Shown here in pieces: positions 47,501-54,689 of a stretch of DNA of 64,000 nucleotides (position 1 is its first letter; the number at the start of each line of letters is the position of its first letter). The stretch spans positions 248,001-312,000 of the forward strand of contig NZ_FMZZ01000005.1 in NCBI RefSeq assembly GCF_900101685.1. Direction: 5' to 3'. The stretch comes from Actinokineospora iranica. GTDB lineage: Bacteria > Actinomycetota > Actinomycetes > Mycobacteriales > Pseudonocardiaceae. The notes under the pieces were generated by a model, which did not search any database, was not told the DNA's origin, and worked only from the letters and a program-made list of their open reading frames with translations. The translations under genes and the position numbers were made by a program.

Positions 47501-48017
47501 ACACCGGCAGGTGGCACTCGGCCAGCGCCATGGTCGAGTTCGACGGCAGCGACGACGACTTGCTGGCCGGGTCGTCCCCGGCGACCACCAGCACCCCGCC
47601 CCGCGGTGTCGTCCCCATCCAGGTGCCGTGCTTGATGGCGTCCGCCGACCGGTCCACCCCGGGCGCCTTGCCGTACCAAAGCCCGAACACGCCCTCGAAC
47701 CGCGCCCGGGGAAGCTGCGGCGCGAGCTGGGAGCCGTAGACGACCGTCGCGGCCAGTTCCTCGTTGACCCCGGGAATGAACTCGATGCCATGCTCGGCGA
47801 GCAACCCGGCGTGCCGGTCCAGCACCTGGTCCAACCCCGCCAGCGGCGACCCCCGGTACCCCGACACGAGCCCCGCCGTGCGCCACCCCCGAGCCTGGTC
47901 CGCCCGGTGCTGGTCGACGAGGAGTCTGCCGAGCGCCTGCACACCGGTGAGCGCGCCGGGCCCGTCGACCCTGCGCAGGACCTCGGCGGGCTGGTAGTCG
48001 GCCAGCGACTCGCTCAT
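44592..48017 (-). CDS. Indolepyruvate ferredoxin oxidoreductase family protein (fused subunits)
   Basis: 1141 aa from the ATG at 48017 (GGTGTGAG upstream; a GTG three codons earlier lacks a site). It is a single-chain TPP- and Fe-S-dependent 2-oxoacid:ferredoxin oxidoreductase: pyrimidine-binding N-terminal part (TAGLVSGYRGSPLAGLD), TPP domain with LGDGTFFHSGSLAIRQAV and NAAVAMTGGQ, ferredoxin-like Cys cluster VCEGCGDCGRKSNC with a second SCNKDYSCLLGDCPS, and a gamma-type domain GIGGTGVVTTNQVLATAA. It decarboxylates an aryl- or branched-chain 2-oxoacid to the acyl-CoA with reduction of ferredoxin. The substrate is not certain. Confidence 0.93.
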   Translation of the reverse strand: MSESLADYQPAEVLRRVDGPGALTGVQALGRLLVDQHRADQARGWRTAGLVSGYRGSPLAGLDQVLDRHAGLLAEHGIEFIPGVNEELAATVVYGSQLAPQLPRARFEGVFGLWYGKAPGVDRSADAIKHGTWMGTTPRGGVLVVAGDDPASKSSSLPSNSTMALAECHLPVLAPVDVADVLRLGRFGFEMSRFSGAWAGFTIVTNIGDAYEAVDLGAVPEIVTPRFEWDGRPWTPTHRPGVGIPEGLALEREVLEGRLAAAVAFGAANGLNRIEGAVSDARLGIVASGHTYACLRDALDRLGLTEDALVRRGVRVLRLGMVHPLDRDLLARFADGLDDLVVVEDKRPFIEAQVKEALFDQAVRPRVHGKRGPDGKTLVPVDGALDADRLVVALGRFLADRIGREHVDLRHPALRPRLPALTLTPVNRTPFFCSGCPHNRSTEVPDGSIAGAGIGCHTMTTFMDRSAGFSQMGGEGMSWVGAERFSDTEHLFQNLGDGTFFHSGSLAIRQAVAAGTTITFKLLYNAAVAMTGGQHADGSIDPAAVTDLLRAEGVAKTVVVTDDPRKYRRGTKWARGTRVRHRDDLDAVQRELRATPGVTVILYDQECAAEKRRKRKRGLAPEPAKLVHINESVCEGCGDCGRKSNCLSVEPVDTEFGRKTRIDQTSCNKDYSCLLGDCPSFLTVIPGKGGKRKLASDPLPADLPEPDSLPASANLVMVGIGGTGVVTTNQVLATAALLSGLDARALDQTGLSQKAGAVVSHLRVTPSPRAVPGLVPAGMADGYLAFDALAAANETTLSRCDSARTVAVVSTSEVPTGQMVVDPGVSYPDGLVSRISARTARVRAFDALDLAERLLGGTAAANFLVVGAAYQLGVLPMPAAAIERAIELNGVGVSATIQAFRAGRKAVLEPGWLADAPSPAPAPSPMVTGFSGELRRLLDIRVPQLVAYQNAAYAQRYVDVVSTVAEAERAAGLPGRVAEAVARNLFKLMAYKDEYEVARLHLDPALRAEIESRHGVGAVLGYQLHPPVLRALGWRRKITLKRSARVVFGVLRGLRLLRGTPFDPFGRARVRKVERALVAEYVELVARLVRSLDRYELAVEIAELPDLVRGYEEVKLASVEVYRGRLAEALARLEHRESAAA

Positions 48018-48395
48018 CGATCTCACACCTTTCGGTCCGCGCCGCGCGCCGTGGGGAATCAGAACGGGCTTGGGTGAGCGCTGCGCAAGACTCCGATTGA
48101 GACCTTAAGCGGCCCGAGGACACCCCGGCCAACGGCCCGAGGCCAGGGCACGCGCGGACGGGGCCGCCCCTGACGTCACCCGGCTGGGTGATCGCGCGGC
48201 CGCGGTGGTCATGCGGGCTTGCTGGACCAGTGGATCGCCAGGTAGGAAATCAGAGCGGTCAGGGTGGGGCCGTCGCTGATGTGTCCGCCACGAGCGGGGC
48301 CGTGTCCGCGCTGAGATTCACGTGTCCGGTGCGCGCGGCCTTTCGCGTGTTCGAGTCGGAGGGGGGCGGGTGCTCCCACTTGACCACCGGCGCAG
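48018..48395. other. Intergenic region without a supported gene
   Basis: 378 bp between the oxidoreductase start and the monooxygenase stop. It should contain the oxidoreductase promoter. Around 48280-48330 GTGTCCG occurs three times and GGGGCCG twice, giving short direct repeats. Minus-strand frames across 48209-48415 are open but have no start or ribosome site. Confidence 0.5.
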
Positions 48396-49571
48396 CTAGA
48401 CGGGTTCCAGCACACGGGCGTTCCAGTCGGTGTGGTGGTCGTACATCCACCGCAGGTCGCTGGTGGGCATCAGCTTGAACAGCGCGGGCAGGACGACCCG
48501 GCCGATCGGGCCGAGGGCCTTGGCGCTGCCGCTGCGCTTGCCGTGCCGCACGACCCGTTCGACGCGCTCGCGGCGCAGGGACTCGTACGCCCGCAGTGCC
48601 CGGTCTGTCGGGAGGTCGCGCAGGCAGCGGGCCAAGACCACGGCGTCCTCCAGTGCCATCGACGCGCCCTGCCCTGCGGCGGGGGAGGTGGCGTGCGCCG
48701 CGTCGCCGATGATGACCATGCGGTCGCGGTGCCAGGTGGGGACGCGGGGGAAGTCGTAGGTGTTCCACGGCGGCATGATCACCGGGGTGGCCTCGATGAG
48801 CCTGCGGGGCAGGTCGCCGTCGTCGGCGAACAGGTCGATCAGGCGGGCGCGCCAGGCGTCCGAGGTGATCTCGGCGAGGGCGGCGGGGGGCGATTCCGTG
48901 CGCTGGGCGACATTGGCGAACCACCACGCTTCGCCGTCCGGGCTGGGCAGGACGCCGAAGAAGGCGCGTTTGCCGAACATCATCTTGCTCACGCCGGGTT
49001 CGAGGCCCGCGTCGACGCCGACCGCGAAGCCGCCGGTGTTGAGCAGCGGCACGTAGCGCGCGGCGGGCGCGTCCGGGTCGATGATCGTGCGCACGACCGA
49101 CTGGAGTCCGTCGGCGCCGACCAGCAGGTCGCCCTCGGCGGTGGCGCCGTCGGCGAAGCGGGCGACGCCGTCGGCGAAGTCGACCAGCCGTTTGCCGTAC
49201 TCGACGGGGATGCCGCGGCGGACGGCCTCGTCGCGCAGGGCCATGTAGAGGTCGGCGCGGCTCAGCGTCAGCGAGGTCATGCCGTCGGCGCGCTCGCCGA
49301 CCAGGGACGCCTCGCCCAGCGGTCGGTCCGGTCCGATGGTCAGCCGGATGCGGGTGGTCTCGATGCCCGCGGCGCGCACGACCTCGTGCAGGTCCAGGGC
49401 GCGCAGCGCGTCCATGCCGTTGGGGGCGAGGGTGAGGAAGGCGCCCACGCCGTCCGCGGTGCGCTCGTACGCCTCGAACACGGTGGCGTCGATCCCCGCC
49501 TGGCGCAGTGCCATGGCGGTCGCCGGTCCCGCGATGCCGCCGCCGATGATGAGAACTCTTCGCAAAGTCAT
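48396..49571 (-). CDS. FAD-dependent monooxygenase (PHBH/UbiH-like)
   Basis: 391 aa from the ATG at 49571 (MTLRRVLIIGGG); an ATG five codons upstream is equally open and neither has a Shine-Dalgarno, so the mRNA may be leaderless. FAD site VLIIGGGIAGPATAMAL near residue 5; DGLQSVVRTIID equals the DG motif; the second FAD motif VIIGDAAHATSPAAGQGASMALEDA is intact near residue 280. Hydroxylates an aromatic or polyketide-like substrate with NAD(P)H and O2. Divergent from a PadR regulator, with a palindrome over its start. Confidence 0.92.
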   Translation of the reverse strand: MTLRRVLIIGGGIAGPATAMALRQAGIDATVFEAYERTADGVGAFLTLAPNGMDALRALDLHEVVRAAGIETTRIRLTIGPDRPLGEASLVGERADGMTSLTLSRADLYMALRDEAVRRGIPVEYGKRLVDFADGVARFADGATAEGDLLVGADGLQSVVRTIIDPDAPAARYVPLLNTGGFAVGVDAGLEPGVSKMMFGKRAFFGVLPSPDGEAWWFANVAQRTESPPAALAEITSDAWRARLIDLFADDGDLPRRLIEATPVIMPPWNTYDFPRVPTWHRDRMVIIGDAAHATSPAAGQGASMALEDAVVLARCLRDLPTDRALRAYESLRRERVERVVRHGKRSGSAKALGPIGRVVLPALFKLMPTSDLRWMYDHHTDWNARVLEPV

Positions 49572-49594
49572 AGTATGACTATACATAATATGAC
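49567..49594. promoter_or_regulatory. Candidate PadR operator
   Basis: GTCATA-g-TATGAC is a perfect inverted repeat at 49567-49579 overlapping the monooxygenase start codon, and TATGAC recurs at 49589-49594. The segment is strikingly AT-rich for this genome. It fits PadR-type operators, which are AT-rich dyads between divergent genes, and the PadR gene begins 31 bp away. Confidence 0.6.
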
Positions 49595-49624
49595 CACGAC
49601 CGGCAAGCGGCTAGGGTTGCCGCC

Positions 49625-50212
49625 ATGACGAGCAGGTCCCACCGCCGCTCTCCGCTCGCGCTCGTGCTGCTTGTGCTGCTGGCGGAGGAACCGATGCACC
49701 CGTATCGGATGCGCGACCTGATTCGGGAGCGCGGCAAGGACAAGGTCGCCAACGTCGCCCAGCGCAACAGCGTCTACCAGACGGTCGAGCGCCTTGAGCG
49801 GGTCGGACTGATCCGCGTGCAGGGCGTCAAACGCGGCGAAGGCCGCCCCGACCGCACGGTCTACGAGCTGACGCCCGAGGGCTCCCGCACGATGGTCGAG
49901 TGGCTGACCGCCATGCTTTCCGCCCCGGTCAACGAGTTCCCCGAGTTCCCCGCCGCCCTCGCCTCGATGGTCATCCTGACGCCCGAGGACGTGGCCGCCT
50001 GCCTCGCGGCCAGGGCGGACGCGCTCGAGCGCGAACTGGCCGACATCGAGGCGGACTTGGCGTCGGTGCCGCGGGTGTTCCTGCTGGAGGACGAATACCG
50101 GTTCGTGATCGGCCGCGCCGAGGTCGAGTGGCTGCGCGGGGTCGTCGCCGACCTGCGCTCGGGGGAGCTGGGCTGGACCCACGAGTGGCTGCGGACGATG
50201 CTGAACCCCTGA
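49625..50212 (+). CDS. PadR family transcriptional regulator
   Basis: 195 aa. Winged helix at residues 10-85: LALVLLVLLAEEPMHPYRMRDLI, then NSVYQTVERLERVGLIRV and RTVYELTPEGSR, typical PadR-N. The C-terminal coiled helices (ALERELADIEADL) are the Vir-like dimerisation domain. It probably represses the divergent FAD monooxygenase and itself in the absence of a small aromatic ligand. Confidence 0.93.
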   Translation: MTSRSHRRSPLALVLLVLLAEEPMHPYRMRDLIRERGKDKVANVAQRNSVYQTVERLERVGLIRVQGVKRGEGRPDRTVYELTPEGSRTMVEWLTAMLSAPVNEFPEFPAALASMVILTPEDVAACLAARADALERELADIEADLASVPRVFLLEDEYRFVIGRAEVEWLRGVVADLRSGELGWTHEWLRTMLNP

Positions 50213-50245
50213 GCGTGCGGGCCGATTCCGTGATTGGCTCGGGGT

Positions 50246-50977
50246 ATGGACTACTTCGCCCACCTCGCCAGGGACTACGCCCGGCTGCGCGCGGTAGCCG
50301 CGCCCGCGTTGTCGGCGCCGGTCCCCACGTGTCCTGAGTGGACAGTCGCGGACCTGGTCCGGCATGTCGCCGTCGTCTACCTGCACAAGGCCGCGACGAT
50401 GCGGTTGAACGCCTGGCCGGAGCCGTGGCCCCCGGACCTGTCGGACACCGACCCGCTGCGGGTGCTCGACGCGGGCCACACGGAACTGATGGACCAGTTG
50501 ACGTCCCGGCCGCCGACAGCGGAGACCTTCACCTGGTATCCGCCGGACCAGACGGTCGGGTTCTGGATTCGGCGGCTGACTCAGGAAACCGTGGTGCACC
50601 GCATCGACGCCGAACTCGCCGCGGGCGTGCCGTCCGCCCCCGTCCCCGCGGACCTGGCCACCGACGGCGTCGACGAGGTCGTGACCCGGTTCCTCGCCTT
50701 CGCCTCGGCCGCCTCCCCGCCCCGCTTCGCCACCGTCGAACACCTCCTCGACGGCCGCACCGTCCGCGTCGAGGCGGGCGCATCGTCCTGGTTCGTGACC
50801 CTCGCCGCCCCTATCGCCGTCTCCTTCGCGGGTGAGCCTGACGCGACTGTCCGCGGCGAACCCGACGCCGTCTTCCGCTGGCTCTGGCGCCGCTCCGACG
50901 CCACCGCGCTCACCCTCGACGGCGACCCCGCTCTGATCGACGCACTGCACCAGGTCCTCGGCCCCGCGACGGTGTAG
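50246..50977 (+). CDS. Maleylpyruvate isomerase/DinB-like mycothiol-dependent family protein
   Basis: 243 aa from the ATG at 50246. N-terminal four-helix bundle of the MDMPI/DinB superfamily (APVPTCPEWTVADLVRHVA, residues ~28-46), with a conserved metal-ligand His in RHV and further His in TVVHRIDAELA. A small C-terminal domain follows (VRGEPDAVFRWLWRRS). Members use mycothiol, the actinobacterial thiol, in isomerase or transferase reactions; most have unknown substrates. It follows padR by 33 bp and may share its transcript. Confidence 0.85.
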   Translation: MDYFAHLARDYARLRAVAAPALSAPVPTCPEWTVADLVRHVAVVYLHKAATMRLNAWPEPWPPDLSDTDPLRVLDAGHTELMDQLTSRPPTAETFTWYPPDQTVGFWIRRLTQETVVHRIDAELAAGVPSAPVPADLATDGVDEVVTRFLAFASAASPPRFATVEHLLDGRTVRVEAGASSWFVTLAAPIAVSFAGEPDATVRGEPDAVFRWLWRRSDATALTLDGDPALIDALHQVLGPATV

Positions 50978-51112
50978 TGCCCGCGCCGACCGTGTTCATG
51001 ATCGCGAGTTATCCACAGGCGCGGCGTTCTCCCTCCCGGACCGTGACCTGCGTCGATAACCTGGAGCAGGGCTCGGCCGACCGCCTGCCCGCACACCGAG
51101 TGCTCGTCGTGA

Positions 51113-51138
51113 GACTGACTGACTGACTGACTGACTGA
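51113..51138. repeat. (GACT)6 microsatellite
   Basis: Six perfect tandem GACT units followed by GA. Tetranucleotide runs of this length are rare in such GC-rich DNA and can change length by slippage. It lies between an MDMPI-family gene and a transporter pseudogene. Confidence 0.95.
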
Positions 51139-51243
51139 AGGGAGTATCCGATTGGCGTGGTGAGACCTGAGCGTGGGCAACGCTTGTCAAGCCTGGCATC
51201 GCGGAACCGTCACGGACGTGATCAGCGGGCGGGGAGTCCTTGG

Positions 51244-51273
51244 CGGCTTCGGGTCGGCGCCGACCCGAAGCCG
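51244..51273. repeat. Perfect 30-bp palindrome
   Basis: Arms CGGCTTCGGGTCGGC and its exact complement with no spacer (51244-51258, 51259-51273). As RNA it would form a hairpin; it might be a terminator for the upstream MDMPI-family gene or an operator. Confidence 0.85.
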
Positions 51274-51370
51274 TCCACAGTGGACTCGCGTGGGCTCCGG
51301 CGAAGAGCCGTCACGGTGACGGCCTGGGACGCCATTGACGGGGGAAGAGAAGCGCTTCGATACATGAGCC

Positions 51371-52540
51371 ATGTCCCTCCCCGAGAGTCGTTGGCCGGTC
51401 GTGGTCGCCTTCGCCGCTCTCGGCGTCGCGACGCAGGTCTGCTGGCTCGCCTACGCGCCCATGACGACCGAGGCCGCGGCGCACTTCGGGGTGTCGGAGC
51501 AGGCCGTGGGATGGCTGGCGAACATCTTCCCGCTGCTGTTCATCGTTCTCGCCATCCCGGCGGGGGCTGCCCTCGACCGCCGTGGGCGTGGGCGCGGTGA
51601 TCTCGGTGTCCGCCGCCGTCGCCGCGGGGGTGGCGCTGTGGGTGCCGCCGCCGTACCTCGGCGCGCGTCCGGCCGCGTCGTCCCGCGAACCGGCCGGACC
51701 TGGCACGTCGTTGCCCGTGTTGCCTGCCGCTGGGCCTGGCAGGCCGCCGGCCGGGTTGCCCGCCGCAGGGGCGGGTGGGCTGTTGCCGGGGCTGTCCGCG
51801 GGCGGGCCCGGTGCGTCGTCGCCTGAGTTGCCTGCGGGCGGGTCGGGTGGGTCGTCGCCGGGGCTGTCTGGCGTTGGGGCGGGCGCGCTGGTCGGGGCGT
51901 GGCGCTCGCCGGGGGTGCTGGTGCCGGCCGGGGTGGTGTTTCTGGGGTGGGCATCTTCATCTCGCTCGCCACCTGGCTGGAACCGCTGCTCGTCCCCGCG
52001 GGCGTCCCAGCGGAGACCAGCGGCGCGCTCCTGCTGGCGATCCTGGTCACCGGGGTCGTGGGCTGCGTCGTCGTTCCGCCGTCCGCCCGCGCGGGCACGC
52101 GGGCGCGCACGCTGGGGCTGACCGGGATCGTGACGGCCACGTCGTGTGTCCTGCTCGCCGTCTCGCCCACCCCGGCCGTCGGGATCGCCGCGGCGCTGCC
52201 GGTCGGATTCCTGCTCCTTGCCGTGCTGCCGGTGGCACTGTCGCTGGTCGAGGGCGCGGGCTCGCCGTCGGCCGGGGCGATCACGTCGATCCTCTGGCTG
52301 AGCGGCAACGCGGGCGGGATCGCGGTGTCCTTCTGCGTCGGGCAGCTGCTCGACGTGCCCTCGGTCGTGTTCGTCCTGTTCGCCGCGCTCGCCCTGGGCA
52401 TGGCGGCGCTCGCCCGGTGGCTAGAGCATGGCGGCTATGAGGTAGCCGGAGCCGACGGCCATGACCAGCTGGCACCCGGCGGCCACCCGCGCGTCGGCCA
52501 GGAGTCCGGAACCGGACCGCCGCAGCGCGACCTGGCCTAA
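51371..52540 (+). pseudogene. Decayed MFS transporter
   Basis: Three frames together give parts of one MFS protein. From the ATG at 51371 comes helix 1-2 (WPVVVAFAALGVATQVCWLA, then FPLLFIVLAIPAGAALDRR). Near 51580 the frame changes to a helix-6-like piece (GVGAVISVSAAVAAGVALWV), so helices 3-5 are missing. After a Pro/Gly-rich stretch a second shift near 51947, explained by one missing G in a G-run, leads to the C-terminal helices (GIFISLATWLEPLLVPAG to LFAALALGMAALARWL). The last frame closes at 52540, running over the convergent DUF5134 gene. Not functional as read. Confidence 0.8.
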
Positions 52541-53011
52541 CCGCACCGCCTGGACCGCGAAGAAGGCCACGAACGCCCAGCCGAGCAGCGGCAATGCCGC
52601 CTGCCCTGTGTGCGGTCCGGGAGTCCACGCCGACGACATCGCGTGCGCGCTGTGCGGCACCGCCGTCAGCATGTAGAGCATCGCCAGGCCGGCGACCGCG
52701 TGGTGCAGGTCGGAGCCGTGCCAGCCGACCGGGGGCGGTCGGTCACCGGCCAGCAGCCATGACGCCAGGAACCAGCCAGTGACCAGGACGAACACCGTCT
52801 GCCAGCCTGCCATCGGCAGCGGCCCGCCGACCGGGGAGCACATCACCGCCATGCCCGCGGCCATCGCCGTGTGCGCGACGTCCACCGCTCGGTGGCAGCC
52901 GTGGTAGCCGGACGGGAACCGCCCGGCGGCGACGAGCCGGGCGACGCTGTACCCGGCGATCCCGAGGAACGCCAAGGTGAGCACCCACCCTAACCACTCC
53001 GGGGCGGCCAC
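52421..53011 (-). CDS. DUF5134 integral membrane protein
   Basis: 196 aa from the GTG at 53011, which gives the family-like N-terminus VAAPEWLGWVLTLAFLG; longer starts (for example ATG at 53074) lack ribosome sites. Five or six membrane helices with conserved His residues (YHGCHRAVDVAHTAMAAGMAVM, HHAVAGLAMLYM) that could bind metal or haem; function of the family is not known. It is transcribed convergently into the decayed MFS gene. Confidence 0.78.
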   Translation of the reverse strand: MAAPEWLGWVLTLAFLGIAGYSVARLVAAGRFPSGYHGCHRAVDVAHTAMAAGMAVMCSPVGGPLPMAGWQTVFVLVTGWFLASWLLAGDRPPPVGWHGSDLHHAVAGLAMLYMLTAVPHSAHAMSSAWTPGPHTGQAALPLLGWAFVAFFAVQAVRLGQVALRRSGSGLLADARVAAGCQLVMAVGSGYLIAAML

Positions 53012-53024
53012 ACGGCTGTCCCGG

Positions 53025-53108
53025 CTACCGGGCCGGAGCCTGCTCGCCGAGCAGGCCGGGGCTCGTCGGGACATGCTGGCCGAAGTCGGCACGGACGATC
53101 TTTGGCAT
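53025..53108 (-). CDS. Possible 27-codon leader ORF before the DUF5134 gene
   Basis: ATG at 53108, stop at 53025, 14 bp before the GTG of the membrane protein. Encodes MPKIVRADFGQHVPTSPG and nine more residues. It lies in a different frame. No clear ribosome site precedes it, so it may be leaderless. It could be a regulatory leader peptide or a chance frame. Confidence 0.3.
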   Translation of the reverse strand: MPKIVRADFGQHVPTSPGLLGEQAPAR

Positions 53109-53240
53109 GGGTCAACAATCGCAGACAAACCTTTGCGTAACCAGAGTGCAACCAGGCGATTACCGCGGGCGCGAATGGCCGGTGCCGGTGACCGCCCGTG
53201 GCGGTCCCGATGGTGGCTCGGCCGAAATCGCTGCACTAAG

Positions 53241-53276
53241 TTCAACCCGGGACTGGGGTTCGACCCGGGACTGGGC
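53241..53276. repeat. 18-bp tandem duplication upstream of glnX
   Basis: TTCAACCCGGGACTGGGG at 53241-53258 is followed at once by a copy with two differences at 53259-53276. It lies about 80-115 bp before the glnX start and may be part of the operon's control region. Confidence 0.7.
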
Positions 53277-53354
53277 CAAGCTGGCGTCACAGCCAGGTAA
53301 CCCCCGGGGGAAAGCGGGCATGGTGGGCGTGCAGGTGTTGTTGAGTGTGTCCCT

Positions 53355-54689
53355 GTGGACGCATCCATGGTGACCGCGGCTCCGCCCGAGGCCGAGCGGC
53401 CTTCTGTGCTGCGGAAAGCGACCCGGTCGGCCACGACCACGCCCGGGCGGCTGTCGGTGATCGCGGTCGGGTTGCTGCTGCTCACCGTCGTGACCGGCCT
53501 CATCGGCGCGCTCACCCTGCAGGGCAAACAGGCCACCCTCGACGACCTGGTCGACCGCCGCGAGCCGCTGGCCGCCGCCGCGCAGCAGATCTTCCGGTCG
53601 CTGTCGGACGCCGACGCGACCGCGGCCAGCGCGTTTCTCTCCGGCGGCGTCGAGCCCGCCGACCTGCGCGCCCGCTACGAGCGCGACATCGCCCAGGCGG
53701 GCATGGCGCTGGGCAAGGCGTCCTCGGACGTCGGCGGCGACTCGAACGCCAGCGACCAGGTCGCGATCCTGTCCCAGCAGCTTCCCGTCTACACGGGCCT
53801 GATCGAGACCGCGCGCTCCAACAACCGGCAGGGCTTCCCCGCTGGCGCGGCGTACCTGCGCGAGGCGTCCGGGCTGATGCGCTCGAAGATCCTGCCCGCG
53901 GCCGAGCGGCTCTACGACATCGACTACGAGCGGCTTACCGCCGAGCAGAAAGACGCGCGGTCGTTCCCGTGGGCCGCGGCGGTGCTCGTGCTGGGGCTGC
54001 TCGGCGCTCTTGTCGCCACACAGCGCTACCTGACCCGTAAGACCAACCGGCTCCTCAACGTCGGCCTGGTCACCGCGACCGTGGCCGTGGTCGTCGGGCT
54101 GCTCTGGGCCACGGTGGCGCTGCTGGTCGAGGCGGCGCACGTGGCCGACGCCGAGCGCAACGGCTCCCAGCAGGTCGACGTGCTGGTCCAGGCCAGGATC
54201 AACTCCCTCAAGTGCCGCGCCGACGAGACCCTGACCCTGGTCGCCCGCGGCGACGGCCCCGGCTACGAGCGGGAGTGGCAGCAGCTTTCGGCCACCATCA
54301 CCGGCGAAGGCGACGCCAACCTGCTCCGCCAGGCCAAGGCCCTCGCCTCGGACGACGCCATCGCGGGCGAGGTCCAGCAGGCGGTGGACAACGCCGACGC
54401 CTGGCTCGCCGCGCACCGCAAGGTCCGCGAACTCGACGACAGCGGCCAGTACGAGGAAGCCGTGCGCTTCGCCATCGGCGACGCCCCCGACAGCGCGGCG
54501 GCCGCCTTCGGCAAGCTCGACAAGAACCTGATCACCGCCCTCAACGCGGGCCGCCAGGAGTTCTTCACCCAGACCACGCGCGCGGGCCAGGCGCTCACCG
54601 GCCTGGTGCCGGGCGTGGTCGTGCTCGCGCTCGTGGCGGCCATCGGCATCACCATGGGCATCCGGGACCGACTGCGGGAGTACCGATGA
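53355..54689 (+). CDS. glnX: Membrane protein GlnX of the PknG operon
   Basis: 444 aa from the GTG at 53355; an in-frame ATG at 53367 is an alternative. Four membrane segments: ~36-56, a pair at ~200-250 (FPWAAAVLVLGLLGALVA and LVTATVAVVVGLLWATVAL), and a C-terminal one (LTGLVPGVVVLALVAAIGI), with two extracellular helical domains between. In mycobacteria GlnX passes an amino-acid signal from the lipoprotein GlnH through the membrane to the kinase PknG; the same gene order here supports the assignment. Its stop overlaps the glnH start (ATGA). Confidence 0.88.
   Translation: MDASMVTAAPPEAERPSVLRKATRSATTTPGRLSVIAVGLLLLTVVTGLIGALTLQGKQATLDDLVDRREPLAAAAQQIFRSLSDADATAASAFLSGGVEPADLRARYERDIAQAGMALGKASSDVGGDSNASDQVAILSQQLPVYTGLIETARSNNRQGFPAGAAYLREASGLMRSKILPAAERLYDIDYERLTAEQKDARSFPWAAAVLVLGLLGALVATQRYLTRKTNRLLNVGLVTATVAVVVGLLWATVALLVEAAHVADAERNGSQQVDVLVQARINSLKCRADETLTLVARGDGPGYEREWQQLSATITGEGDANLLRQAKALASDDAIAGEVQQAVDNADAWLAAHRKVRELDDSGQYEEAVRFAIGDAPDSAAAAFGKLDKNLITALNAGRQEFFTQTTRAGQALTGLVPGVVVLALVAAIGITMGIRDRLREYR

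Larger units (their letters stand above)
50978..51370. other. Palindrome-rich intergenic region
   Basis: 393 bp with no supported gene. It holds a GACT microsatellite (51113-51138), a 30-bp perfect palindrome (51244-51273), GTCCACAGTGGAC right after it, and CCGTCAC-g-GTGACGG near 51309-51323. The region precedes a decayed transporter gene, so it may include remains of a lost promoter or gene. Confidence 0.6.

Noticed and set aside
48209-48415. Minus-strand frame ending in TALISYLAIHWSSKPA
   Set aside because: The tail looks protein-like, but no start, ribosome site or upstream similarity exists; probably chance.
51113-51138. CRISPR-like array
   Set aside because: Pure tetranucleotide run without spacers; no cas genes anywhere in the window.
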